Part shown: piece by piece, positions 42,951-51,314 of the stretch | Layout: the number at the start of each line of letters is the position of its first letter | How positions within the stretch are numbered: the stretch's first letter is position 1 | Assembly (NCBI GenBank): GCA_023443745.1 | Contig: JAEZTB010000070.1 | Coordinates: 1 to 64,000, forward strand | Direction of reading: 5' to 3' | Length of the DNA: 64,000 bases | DNA from: Bacillota bacterium | GTDB lineage: Bacteria > Bacillota > Clostridia > DSM-8532 | The notes under the pieces: model-generated | What the model was told of the DNA's origin: nothing | What the model saw: only the letters and a program-made list of their open reading frames with translations | The model's database searches: none | Position numbers and translations under genes: made by a program

Positions 42951-43931
42951 ATGAAAGACCAAACAACTGGGAAGAGAGTCATGAAATCAGTATGGGAAAG
43001 CATTGTCAACGACTATATCATGGTTTTTGCCGTGCTTTTTCTTATTATCGTGCTTTCGTTCTTGTCTGATACATTTCTTAGTGTAACCAATATCTTAAAT
43101 GTACTACGTCAAATGTCAATGGTGGCTATACTGGCTGTAGGTATGTTCTTTGTCATGGTAGGCGGAGGTATTGATATCTCTGTTGGCTCGCTGGTAGGCT
43201 TGACGAGCATTGTTACGGCAGCTGCACTCACAAACTGGAACCTGCACCCCGCCGTGGCCATACTTCTCGCGTTAGCGGTAGGAGCGTTCTGTGGATTAAT
43301 CAACGGTCTTTTAGTGGCTAAAGTGGGTGTACCTGCACTCATAGGTACCCTGGGTATGATGGAAATCGCCAGAGGATTGCTCTATGTGTTTACAGAAGGC
43401 TACCCCATTGGTATTAAAAGCACAGAGATCAGCTTTATTGGTAAGGGTTATTTAGCAGGGATTCCATGGCCTGTTATTTTCATGGTGATCATTTACTGTG
43501 TGGGTCATTTTGTTTCACAAAAGACCAAATTCGGAAGATATGTTTATGCAGTGGGTGGTAATAACGAGGCGTCCTACCTTTCGGGAATTAAAATATCAAA
43601 AATCCAAATGATTACCTATATCATCAGTGGTCTGACAGCGGGAATCAGTGGTGTCATCATTGCATCACGAATGGGCTCGGGGCAGCCCAATGCCGCAGTG
43701 GGCTGGGAATTTGAAGCGGTTACAGCAGCACTCATTGGTGGTGTCAGTATCGTAGGTGGTAAGGGAAAAGTATTTGGTGTACTTCTAGGCGCAATACTCA
43801 TCGCGTTACTGACAAATGGAATGACGCTGTTGGATGTTTCTTCTTACTGGCAACGTGTTATTAAGGGTGCAGTTTTGGTAGGGGCAATTGTTCTCGACGT
43901 GTACAGAACCAAACGCCAGAACAGTGTTTAA
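42951..43931 (+). CDS. Sugar ABC transporter permease (RbsC type)
   Basis: A 326-residue integral membrane protein with 8-10 helices. MVGGGIDISVGSLVGL is the RbsC-family signature; VAKVGVPALIGTLGM, NNEASYLSGI (the EAA-like loop contacting the ATPase) and VTAALIGGVSIVGGKG are other conserved parts. The start is ATG 42951 with GAAGGAG 9 nt before; TTG/ATG further upstream is weaker. It forms the channel for the sugar bound by the lipoprotein at 39924. 14 nt separate it from the ATPase gene. Confidence 0.93.
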   Translation: MKDQTTGKRVMKSVWESIVNDYIMVFAVLFLIIVLSFLSDTFLSVTNILNVLRQMSMVAILAVGMFFVMVGGGIDISVGSLVGLTSIVTAAALTNWNLHPAVAILLALAVGAFCGLINGLLVAKVGVPALIGTLGMMEIARGLLYVFTEGYPIGIKSTEISFIGKGYLAGIPWPVIFMVIIYCVGHFVSQKTKFGRYVYAVGGNNEASYLSGIKISKIQMITYIISGLTAGISGVIIASRMGSGQPNAAVGWEFEAVTAALIGGVSIVGGKGKVFGVLLGAILIALLTNGMTLLDVSSYWQRVIKGAVLVGAIVLDVYRTKRQNSV

Positions 43932-43945
43932 GAGAGGAACTGTAT

Positions 43946-45442
43946 ATGAGTGATGAATTTATTCTGGATGTGCGGGGTATTACAAAGGTATACCCTGGAG
44001 TAACAGCTTTGGATGATGTCTACTTGCAAATAAAAAAAGGTGAAATTCATGCTTTGGTTGGAGAAAACGGAGCGGGAAAATCAACACTTATCAAGATCTT
44101 ATCGGGTGTGACCAAGGCGAGCAAGGGAGACTTTTACATCAAAGGCGAAATCGCGAATTTCGCAAACCCTATGGAGGCCAGAGATCGAGGCATTAGTGTT
44201 GTTCACCAGGAACTGAAGCTGGTGGATTCCCTAACCGTTGCGGAAAATATCTTTTTGGGTCGTCCCCGTACAAGTGGGCCACTGGGCTTGATCGATAAGA
44301 AAAAACAGAATCGGGAAGCAAGGAAGCTATTGGACAGCTTGAACTGCAGCTTGAGCGAAACAGCTTATGTAAGACGTCTGAGTGTTGCGCAGAAGCAATT
44401 GGTTGAGATATCCAAGGCCCTTTCTGTGGACGCTGAAATTATTATCATGGATGAGCCCTCGGCTACCTTGACCGACAACGAGCTTGAAATGCTGTTCCAA
44501 ACGCTTGAGATGCTTCGAACGAGAGGAGTAACCATCATTTATATCTCGCACAGGCTTGAGGAAATTTTCCGTTTAGCAGATCGCTTTTCAGTATTGCGCG
44601 ACGGAAAGAGAATAGATACACTGCCTGTAAAGGATGTAGATCGGAAAAAGCTCATCGAGTTAATGGTCGGGAGATCAGTTGAAAATGAATACCCCAAGAA
44701 AAAGGTTTCCCTTGGTGAAACCCTTTTAGAGGTAGAGGGAATTTCACGGAAAGGAGCCTTTGAAAACATCAGCTTCAAGCTTCGTCGGGGAGAAATTCTC
44801 GGTATAGCCGGGCTTGTGGGGGCCGGGCGCACAGAGCTTGTTCGTGCCATCTTTGGAGCAGATAAGAAAACCTCCGGTTCAATTAAGGTTAACTGTGAGA
44901 CTGTTTGCATCAACAATACCTGTCATGCCATATCAAAGCGCATGGGCTTGGTTCCTGAGGAGCGTAAAACCCAAGGGGTTGTACTTGGAATGTCGATTAA
45001 GGAAAATATTAGCTTGGCAGGCATGGATAATGTCTTAAAAGGGGGCCTTATCAATAAGAAGAAGGAAGCCTCTCTTGCCAAAACGTATATTGAAAAACTA
45101 AAAATTGCTACTCCAGACGAAAAAAGAACCGTTAAAAATCTCTCGGGAGGCAACCAGCAGAAGGTGGTCTTGGCCAAATGGATGGCTGTCGATTCGGATG
45201 TCTTGCTTTTTGATGAGCCAACCCGTGGTATTGATGTGGGTGCCAAGGCTGAAATCTATGCGTTATTGTCTGATATTGTCGGCAGCGGAAAGGGAATCAT
45301 CATGGTATCCTCTGAGCTGCCCGAGCTTATCGGAATGTGTGACAGGATATTGGTTATGCACGAAGGTAGAATGACCGGAGAGGTATCGGCCCAGGAAGCA
45401 AGCCAGGAAATCATTATGGAATATGCCACCAAGGGTAACTGA
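43946..45442 (+). CDS. Sugar ABC transporter ATP-binding protein (RbsA/MglA type)
   Basis: A 498-residue protein with two ABC domains in one chain. Domain 1 has GENGAGKSTLIKIL (about 36), a weak signature LSVAQKQLVEISKAL, and IIIMDEPSATL. Domain 2 has GLVGAGRTELVRAIFG, in which the Walker A Lys is replaced as in RbsA, LSGGNQQKVVLAKW and LLFDEPTRGIDVGAK. The layout is that of ribose/galactose importers. It works with the RbsC-type permease. GAGAGGA precedes ATG. Followed 2 nt later by the response regulator. Confidence 0.95.
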   Translation: MSDEFILDVRGITKVYPGVTALDDVYLQIKKGEIHALVGENGAGKSTLIKILSGVTKASKGDFYIKGEIANFANPMEARDRGISVVHQELKLVDSLTVAENIFLGRPRTSGPLGLIDKKKQNREARKLLDSLNCSLSETAYVRRLSVAQKQLVEISKALSVDAEIIIMDEPSATLTDNELEMLFQTLEMLRTRGVTIIYISHRLEEIFRLADRFSVLRDGKRIDTLPVKDVDRKKLIELMVGRSVENEYPKKKVSLGETLLEVEGISRKGAFENISFKLRRGEILGIAGLVGAGRTELVRAIFGADKKTSGSIKVNCETVCINNTCHAISKRMGLVPEERKTQGVVLGMSIKENISLAGMDNVLKGGLINKKKEASLAKTYIEKLKIATPDEKRTVKNLSGGNQQKVVLAKWMAVDSDVLLFDEPTRGIDVGAKAEIYALLSDIVGSGKGIIMVSSELPELIGMCDRILVMHEGRMTGEVSAQEASQEIIMEYATKGN

Positions 45443-45444
45443 TT

Positions 45445-47034
45445 ATGTATCGGATTTTGATTGCTGATGATGAAAAGATTATACGCGAGGGAATCGGTGA
45501 GTCCTTTGAAAAAACAGGACTCTACCGGGTTTCCTATGCTGAAAACGGCCTGGATGCCCTTAAGCTCTGTGAGGGTATTGACTTTGATGCCATGCTCATT
45601 GATGTGGTGATGCCTGGAATGAATGGCCTTGAACTGCTAAAAAGGCTGGCGGAAAATGATAATGATGCTGTTAAAATCGTACTGAGTGCCCATGATGATT
45701 TTGAATTTGTTCGTGAGGCTATGGCCAATAATGCCATGGATTATCTTCTAAAGCCATTTTATCCCCAGGATGTTGAGCAATTGATTATCAGTTTGGGCAC
45801 CGCTTTAGAAAAGCGGAAGGAGAGGCAGGAGGAATACCAGCGGCTTATAAAAACGGTAGAAGAAAGTAAGGATATTATCCGGATACGTTTTTTTGAAAAT
45901 CTGCTGAATGGCTGGCTGGATGAGGATGACTTCCAAAGATGGAAGGATCTATTAGGAGATGATTTCCAAAACCGTCGCTATAGTGTCATGTTTTTAAAAA
46001 TTCTTTTTGGGCATTCACGCCGAAACATGAATCCTAACGAATACCAGGCATGGCTGATATCAGCATCCAACACGGTTGAGCGCATCATTGCAGGGTATCC
46101 TGAGTGCCTGTTTTTTAAAGGAAATTCGGGGACATATGTTTTCCTGTTCGGTGTTGAAACCGAGGAAGGCTTTGAAGCATTGTCGGAGAAGCTATTTGCT
46201 GAAATCAGAAGCAGTCTTGCTGACTCCAGTGCAACCCTATGCGGCGGTATGGGCGGATTGGTTGATGATATTGCCCAAGTCAAATTCTCTTATAGAGAAG
46301 CCCATACGGCGCTGAAATACAATGTTTCGTTCAATCACCAGAGCGTTATGAATATAGCCGACATACAGCCTACCGGGGTGAAGTTCCGTCACCTTTTGGA
46401 CGAAGAGGCTTTCATTTCAGATCTTAAGCTCGGAAACAAAGAAGCGGTGAAGGCCTACTTTGGTGAAATTATTGATATGCTGCAGCATGGAGATAAGGAC
46501 TTGTCTTTTATGGAGCTTGCCCTGATCAAAATCCTGGTCACAGCAAAAATGGTGCTTCTGGAAGTGGACCCGGATGGCTACAAGCAGATCAATAATCAAT
46601 ATTATGATGTGGTGGTTGAGCTTCGCAATATGTTGTCCTTTGAGGAGAAGGTGACGAAAGTGATGAATGTGGTCACACATATTGCGGACATGATCGAAAG
46701 CAAGCGGAATGATCATAACAGCAAGCTTGTTGAAAGAGTTAAAAAGTATATTATGGCACGGTACAGTGAAGACATTCAGCTCAACAGCATTGCCGAATCG
46801 GTCTGTTTGAGCAAAAATTATGTAAGCCAGTTGTTCAAGCAAAAAATGGGCATGAGCATTATTGAATATATTCATAGAATTCGAATTACCAAAGCTAAGG
46901 AACTGATGGAGACAACGGATTTTAAAGTATACGAGATTTCAGATGCGGTAGGCTATTCAGACCAGCATTATTTCAGCTCGGTATTTAAGCGCTTTACGGG
47001 CCTTTCACCATCGGAGTATAAAGAGCTTTATTAA
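45445..47034 (+). CDS. AraC-type response regulator, YesN family
   Basis: A 529-residue regulator. The receiver (1-120) has ADDE at 7-10, the phosphorylated Asp in LIDVVMPGMNG (about 54) and Lys in YLLKPF (about 103). A middle region of about 270 residues has no clear motif. The C-terminal 100 residues are an AraC/XylS DNA-binding domain (LNSIAESVCLSKNYVSQLFKQ and VYEISDAVGYSDQHYFSSVFKRFTGLSPSEY). It lies 2 nt after the ATPase gene. With the kinase at 41069 it would activate the transporter operon. The binding site is not evident, but the gap before 38768 or 39924 is the natural place. Confidence 0.93.
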   Translation: MYRILIADDEKIIREGIGESFEKTGLYRVSYAENGLDALKLCEGIDFDAMLIDVVMPGMNGLELLKRLAENDNDAVKIVLSAHDDFEFVREAMANNAMDYLLKPFYPQDVEQLIISLGTALEKRKERQEEYQRLIKTVEESKDIIRIRFFENLLNGWLDEDDFQRWKDLLGDDFQNRRYSVMFLKILFGHSRRNMNPNEYQAWLISASNTVERIIAGYPECLFFKGNSGTYVFLFGVETEEGFEALSEKLFAEIRSSLADSSATLCGGMGGLVDDIAQVKFSYREAHTALKYNVSFNHQSVMNIADIQPTGVKFRHLLDEEAFISDLKLGNKEAVKAYFGEIIDMLQHGDKDLSFMELALIKILVTAKMVLLEVDPDGYKQINNQYYDVVVELRNMLSFEEKVTKVMNVVTHIADMIESKRNDHNSKLVERVKKYIMARYSEDIQLNSIAESVCLSKNYVSQLFKQKMGMSIIEYIHRIRITKAKELMETTDFKVYEISDAVGYSDQHYFSSVFKRFTGLSPSEYKELY

Positions 47035-47041
47035 TGTTTAT

Positions 47042-47083
47042 AAGGGGGAGTCCAAAATGATGTTTTCATTTGAACTACCCCTT
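47042..47083. terminator. Imperfect hairpin between response regulator and small orphan gene
   Basis: AAGGGG/CCCCTT, AGT/ACT and a further A/T-rich stem pair with mismatches, just after the response-regulator stop. It could stop transcription from both convergent genes. Confidence 0.55.
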
Positions 47084-47088
47084 CATGT

Positions 47089-47346
47089 CTATTTCAAAGC
47101 ATACCGATCGCTAAATGCTTTTTTTTCTATAACACCTACTAATCCTTCTGTACTCTTAATTGAATAACGTTGTCCTTTTGAAAAAAAACCAGATATATCT
47201 TCAAGTTCAAAATTCTCTCCGAAAATTCTACTCGTTTTTAATTTTCCAGTAAAGGTTTCTGTTAGTTCACCCAAATCTTCATCAAAGAAGCCATCCTCGC
47301 GATAAAGATGTACTTTCGCTCCAACAGTTTTGAAATAAAATTCCAT
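47089..47346 (-). CDS. Hypothetical small protein
   Basis: An 85-residue protein, not recognised. It is rich in aromatic and charged residues (EFYFKTVGAKVHLYREDGFFDEDLGELTE), has no membrane segment, cysteine motif or signal peptide, and reads like a small beta-barrel. GGGGTGA precedes ATG 47346. Base composition is more A+T-rich than the genes left of it, and it lies beside an integrase remnant and a tRNA, so it may be cargo of a decayed element. Its good ribosome site argues that it is real. Confidence 0.6.
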   Translation of the reverse strand: MEFYFKTVGAKVHLYREDGFFDEDLGELTETFTGKLKTSRIFGENFELEDISGFFSKGQRYSIKSTEGLVGVIEKKAFSDRYALK

Positions 47347-47429
47347 AATATCACCCCATATAGAACTAAAAGTTTTTAAGAATTACCAGTTTATATAATT
47401 ATACATAATCAAGATGTTCTTTTAAATAG

Positions 47430-47561
47430 TTATATCTAGCTTTAAATACAGTACAGGAGCAGTTGGGGTATTATAGCCCAACCTTAACGGCTGAACGATA
47501 CGACCATAAAACAAAGCGTATGCGGAATGAGGTTGCTAAAACGCTGAAGCCATTGCTATGA
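47430..47561 (+). pseudogene. Tyrosine recombinase (integrase) C-terminal remnant
   Basis: The frame ending with TGA at 47559-47561 reads NTVQEQLGYYSPTLTAERYD then HKTKRMRNEVAKTLKPLL. This is the last part of phage/ICE integrases: VQEQLGH-SSxxTTxxxYxH followed by a basic helix. The catalytic His of LGH is Tyr here, while the nucleophile Tyr (ERYDH) is kept. No start and no catalytic domain upstream, so it is a remnant. It lies 65 nt from tRNA-Arg(CCT), a common attachment site. Confidence 0.75.
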
Positions 47562-47583
47562 AAAGTTTAGAGTGAATAAAAGC

Positions 47584-47621
47584 AAAATAGGGTGCTTCAT
47601 TTTACTGAAACACCCTATTTT
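47584..47621 (-). terminator. Terminator downstream of tRNA-Arg
   Basis: A perfect 11-bp stem (47584-47594 with 47611-47621). Read on the minus strand it begins 5 nt after the tRNA CCA and is followed by a T-rich stretch. Confidence 0.75.
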
Positions 47622-47625
47622 ACTA

Positions 47626-47702
47626 TGGTACGCCCGACACGAATTGAACGTGCGACACCAAGTTTAGGAAACTTGTGCTCTATCCGACTGAGCTACGGGC
47701 GC
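47626..47702 (-). tRNA. tRNA-Arg (anticodon CCT)
   Basis: A 77-nt minus-strand tRNA with the CCA end encoded. The acceptor stem GCGCCCG pairs with CGGGCGT (one G-U at the first pair). The D arm begins TAGCTCAGTCGGATAGAGC. The anticodon stem CAAGT/ACTTG encloses the loop TTCCTAA, so the anticodon is CCT and reads AGG. The T arm has GTTCAATTC. No intron. It is alone, followed by its own terminator and an integrase remnant. Confidence 0.95.
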
Positions 47703-47851
47703 ATAAATGCACGATTTATTATACGACAGGGCCTTTTGGCTGTCAAGGTTAAGTTGTATCGCAGGGCAGCGGGAGTCGACTGCTTGGTCTATCTGGGGTC
47801 ATCCGGATTTGCGTGTTAGAACATTAGCCCTTTTTTGCTCAGGGACGCATG

Positions 47852-47860
47852 TGGTATACT
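47852..47860 (+). promoter_or_regulatory. Extended -10 promoter element of glpP
   Basis: TGG followed by TATACT is an extended -10 about 23 nt before glpP. The T-rich stretch at 47830-47837 is a weak -35 region. Confidence 0.5.
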
Positions 47861-47882
47861 AGCACTGAAATGGGGGATGGGG

Positions 47883-48452
47883 ATGAAAAAGGAAGAGCTT
47901 CTCGGGCTACTGGAGGATACACCCGTCATTGCGGCAGTAAAAAGTATGGAAGGCCTGGAAAAATGCCTGGCCTGTGGGAGCAAGGTTGTTTTTATTCTGT
48001 TCGGTGACATTATCAATATTGCAGATATCGTAGCAAGAATTAAAGATGCGGGTAAGGCTGCGTTTGTTCATCTGGATTTGGTAGGCGGTTTGTCTGCAAA
48101 AGAAATTGCGGTGGACTTTTTGATAAAAAATACCCGGGCAGACGGGGTTATTTCCACAAAGCAACCTCTGGTTCGTTATGCCAAAAGCAGGGGCCTTTTA
48201 ACGGTGCAGCGCTTTTTTGTTCTTGATTCCATGGCTCTTTCCAATGTGCAGAAGCATATGAACCTGGAATGCGTGGATTTGGTTGAAATTTTGCCGGGCG
48301 TCATGCCAAAAATTATCAAAGAACTTGCAGCTGAGGCTAAAACGCCCATTGTGGCCGGCGGTCTTATTCGTGATAAGGAAGATATTGTGATGGCTCTGGG
48401 CGCAGGTGCCATTGCTATTTCTTCAACAGACAGTGCCGTATGGTTTATGTGA
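47883..48452 (+). CDS. glpP: Glycerol-3-phosphate-responsive antiterminator
   Basis: A 189-residue TIM-barrel RNA-binding antiterminator, of normal GlpP length. Motifs include TPVIAAVKSMEGLEKCL, VVFILFGDIINIADIV, FVHLDLVGGLSAKEIAVDF and DGVISTKQPLV; VAGGLIRDKEDI and AISSTDSAVW are the phosphate-site end. The start is ATG 47883 (MKKEELL); ATG 47877 is in frame just before it. When glycerol-3-phosphate is bound it prevents termination in the leader of glp genes. A terminator hairpin in the glpA leader at 48534 is its obvious target. Confidence 0.92.
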   Translation: MKKEELLGLLEDTPVIAAVKSMEGLEKCLACGSKVVFILFGDIINIADIVARIKDAGKAAFVHLDLVGGLSAKEIAVDFLIKNTRADGVISTKQPLVRYAKSRGLLTVQRFFVLDSMALSNVQKHMNLECVDLVEILPGVMPKIIKELAAEAKTPIVAGGLIRDKEDIVMALGAGAIAISSTDSAVWFM

Positions 48453-48463
48453 AGAATATACTT

Positions 48464-48493
48464 TTGACATAATAGATAAAAGTGTAATATAAT
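48464..48493 (+). promoter_or_regulatory. Promoter of the glp catabolic operon
   Basis: TTGACA (48464-48469), an 18-bp spacer and TATAAT (48488-48493). Transcription would start near 48500, giving a 100-nt leader before the first gene. Confidence 0.85.
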
Positions 48494-48533
48494 GAGAATA
48501 GATTAATATTGAATGTATCTACTTGGAGATTTT

Positions 48534-48582
48534 GAGCATGGCAGATACAGTTGGAAACAGCTGTTTTTGCATGCTCTTTTTT
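48534..48582 (+). terminator. Leader terminator, predicted GlpP antitermination target
   Basis: GAGCATG (48534-48540) pairs with CATGCTC (48570-48576). Inside, ACAGTTG pairs with CAGCTGT. TTTTTT follows at 48577-48582. It lies in the leader 18 nt before the first glp gene, exactly where GlpP acts in the glpD leader of Bacillus subtilis. Confidence 0.75.
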
Positions 48583-48600
48583 GCGTTTGGAGGGGAATTT

Positions 48601-50052
48601 ATGTTTGACGTCGTGATCATAGGCTGTGGGGTTGTGGGCGCAACGGCGGCCTATGAATTGTCAAAATATCAGATCTCGGTTGCGGTTCTGGAAAAAGAAA
48701 ACGATGCTGCATGCGGTACATCCAGGGCAAACAGCGGAATTATTCATGCAGGATATGATCCCAAGCCCGGCACATTGATGGCAAAACTCAATGTAGAAGG
48801 GGCAAAATTGACTGAAGAAATATGTAAAGACCTAGATGTTCCGTACAAGAAAATAGGCTCCATGGTGCTGGCCTTTGCAGAGGATGAACTCCCTGTGTTA
48901 CAGAAGCTCTATGATCGCGGTATTGCCAACGGTGTTCCGGAGCTCCAAATAATAAGTGGTGAACAGGCGAGAAAATTAGAGCCGAATTTGAGCCAAGAGG
49001 TAAAAGGTGCTCTTTATGCTCCTACTGCCGCTATCATCAATCCATGGGAATATACCCTGGCAATGGCTGAAACTGCAATCAAAAACGGTGTTCAGCTTTT
49101 CTTGAACAATGAAGTGCATAGTATTGATAAAATAAATGACGGATATCGCGTGCAGACAAATGCAGGTCTTTATGAAAGCAGATTTGTTGTCAATGCAGCG
49201 GGCGTCCACAGCGATGAAATCCACAATATGGTCGACAGCACTGAACTAAGCATTCGAGCCAATAAAGGAGAATATTATCTGTTGGATAAAGGAGAGGGGA
49301 CAAAAGCAAATTTTGTACTGTTTCAATGTCCCACCAAAGAAGGGAAAGGTGTACTGGTTTCGCCCGCCATACATGGCAATCTTATTGTAGGCCCCAATGC
49401 TGAAGCAATACATGATAAGGAGGATGTGTCAACAACCTCCCAGGGCCTTTCCTTTGTTAAAAAGATGGCGCTGAAATCCATACCCTCCATCAATTTCAGA
49501 GAGTCCATCCGAAACTATGCGGGAGTACGTGCCACCCTCGACAGGGTAGATGATTTTATTATCGAAGAGGCAAAAACAGCAGAAAACTTCTTTGATTTGG
49601 CAGGAATTAAATCGCCAGGCCTTACCTGCGCGCCAGCCATTGCCAAAATGCTGGTTAAGCTCATTCATGGTAAGGGACAGGAGCTTATAGAAAAGGTAGC
49701 CCCTATCAATACAAGAAAGAAAATTCGCTTCCATGAGCTTACAATGGTTGAAAAGAATGAGCTGATTGCCAAAAATCCGGCATATGGGAGAGTCATCTGC
49801 CGTTGTGAAACCATCACCGAGGGTGAGATCATTGACGCTATTCATTCACCCATTACGCCCACCTCCATTGATGCTGTAAAACGTCGATGCAACGCGGGCC
49901 TTGGACGTTGCCAGGGAGGATTCTGCGGGCCCCGGGTTCTGGAGATTTTAGCAAGGGAATTGAAGATACCGCCTGAAAACATCCTCCAGGATAAAGCAGG
50001 AAGTTATATGATCACAGGAGAAACTAAGACGGGAGGCAACAGGCATGTATGA
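48601..50052 (+). CDS. glpA: FAD-dependent glycerol-3-phosphate dehydrogenase, GlpA-like with C-terminal [2Fe-2S]-type domain
   Basis: A 483-residue flavoprotein. The start is ATG 48601 behind GGAGGGG. VVIIGCGVVGATAAYELSKY is the FAD motif, and RANSGIIHAGYDPKPGTLMAKLN and VNAAGVHSDEI match the DAO/GlpA family. The last 100 residues have the BFD-type cysteine pattern CRCETITEGEI and RRCNAGLGRCQGGFCGP. In Clostridia this type oxidises glycerol-3-phosphate to dihydroxyacetone phosphate together with the GlpB-like protein downstream. It overlaps that gene by 8 nt. A hydroxyglutarate-type substrate is the less likely alternative given GlpP and GlpK on either side. Confidence 0.88.
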   Translation: MFDVVIIGCGVVGATAAYELSKYQISVAVLEKENDAACGTSRANSGIIHAGYDPKPGTLMAKLNVEGAKLTEEICKDLDVPYKKIGSMVLAFAEDELPVLQKLYDRGIANGVPELQIISGEQARKLEPNLSQEVKGALYAPTAAIINPWEYTLAMAETAIKNGVQLFLNNEVHSIDKINDGYRVQTNAGLYESRFVVNAAGVHSDEIHNMVDSTELSIRANKGEYYLLDKGEGTKANFVLFQCPTKEGKGVLVSPAIHGNLIVGPNAEAIHDKEDVSTTSQGLSFVKKMALKSIPSINFRESIRNYAGVRATLDRVDDFIIEEAKTAENFFDLAGIKSPGLTCAPAIAKMLVKLIHGKGQELIEKVAPINTRKKIRFHELTMVEKNELIAKNPAYGRVICRCETITEGEIIDAIHSPITPTSIDAVKRRCNAGLGRCQGGFCGPRVLEILARELKIPPENILQDKAGSYMITGETKTGGNRHV

Positions 50053-51307
50053 TTTAATCGTAATCGGTGGTGGGCCTGCGGGTCTTGCGGCAGCCTGTGC
50101 TGCCTATGAGGATGGCCTTAAGAGAATTCTCATCATTGAGAGAGAAAAAGAATTGGGAGGCATTCTCAATCAATGCATCCATAATGGCTTCGGCTTGCAT
50201 TACTTTAAGGAGGAGCTGACAGGACCGGAATATGCCGGACGTTTTGTCAGTATGTGTAAGGATACTGCTATCGAAATCAAGCTTGACACCATGGTTCTGG
50301 ATGTGACGGAAGAAAAGGAAGTTCATATTGTCAATACCACGGACGGCTATCAGGTTTTAAAAGCAAAAGCCATTATTCTGGCCATGGGCTGCCGGGAACG
50401 CACGCGAGGGGCCATAGCCATCCCCGGTGACCGGCCTGCCGGTATATTCACAGCGGGTGCGGCCCAACGCTATGTTAATATGGAAGGCTATATGGTCGGC
50501 AAAAGAATCGTCATTCTAGGGTCGGGTGATATTGGGCTTATTATGGCACGGCGGATGACCCTTGAAGGGGCAAAGGTTCTGGCCTGTGTTGAGATAATGC
50601 TGTATTCCGGCGGGTTAACGAGAAATATTGTTCAGTGCCTGGAGGACTACGATATCCCCCTGTATCTTTCCCATACCATAGTGGATATAAAGGGCAAAAG
50701 CAGGGTTGAACAGGTTGTGGTCATGGAGGTCGATGAAAACAGAAAACCCATTCCAGGCACGGAAATCATCTTTGATTGTGATACGATTTTATTGTCTGTA
50801 GGCCTGATTCCCGAGAATGAATTATCAAAGAAGGCCGGTATAATGATGGATCAGCGTACCAATGGTCCTGTTGTCTATGAAAATATGGAAACCTCGATTC
50901 CGGGCATCTTTGCCTGCGGCAATGTGGTCCATGTTCATGATCTGGTAGACTTTGTAACGGCTGAAAGCCAAAGAGCCGGCCATGCCGCTGCCCGGTATGT
51001 TAAAAGCAGCAAGGACGGGCAAGAAGGTGCTTTGGAGGTAAAAAATGGTCAAGGTATCACTTACACTGTTCCTCAGAAAATTCGCGTAAATGAGGTAGGA
51101 AAAAGTGTGGAGCTGTTCTTCCGTGTGAATAAGGTTTATAAAGAGAGCACCCTTTTGGTACACTCCGGAGAAACGCTGCTTGCCAGATTTTCAAGACATC
51201 ATCTGGCTCCCGGCGAAATGGAGCATCTGGTGCTGCCCAAGAAGCTTATTGAACAGGCGCAGGGTGAAATATCGGTTTCGGTAGCGGCGATTGTGGAAGG
51301 ACGGTGA
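50045..51307 (+). CDS. NAD(P)/FAD-dependent oxidoreductase, GlpB-like partner
   Basis: A 420-residue pyridine-nucleotide-disulfide-type oxidoreductase. LIVIGGGPAGLAAACAAYED is the FAD motif. ILAMGCRERTRGAIAIPGDRPAG and RIVILGSGDIGLIMARRM are the middle FAD and NAD motifs, and GIFACGNVVHVHDLVDFVTAES the C-terminal FAD site. It has no CxxC redox disulfide in the thioredoxin-reductase position. It starts inside the GlpA-like gene, and with it and DUF1667 makes the clostridial glycerol-3-phosphate dehydrogenase complex, passing electrons to NAD or another acceptor. Confidence 0.88.
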   Translation: MYDLIVIGGGPAGLAAACAAYEDGLKRILIIEREKELGGILNQCIHNGFGLHYFKEELTGPEYAGRFVSMCKDTAIEIKLDTMVLDVTEEKEVHIVNTTDGYQVLKAKAIILAMGCRERTRGAIAIPGDRPAGIFTAGAAQRYVNMEGYMVGKRIVILGSGDIGLIMARRMTLEGAKVLACVEIMLYSGGLTRNIVQCLEDYDIPLYLSHTIVDIKGKSRVEQVVVMEVDENRKPIPGTEIIFDCDTILLSVGLIPENELSKKAGIMMDQRTNGPVVYENMETSIPGIFACGNVVHVHDLVDFVTAESQRAGHAAARYVKSSKDGQEGALEVKNGQGITYTVPQKIRVNEVGKSVELFFRVNKVYKESTLLVHSGETLLARFSRHHLAPGEMEHLVLPKKLIEQAQGEISVSVAAIVEGR

Positions 51308-51314
51308 AGAATTC

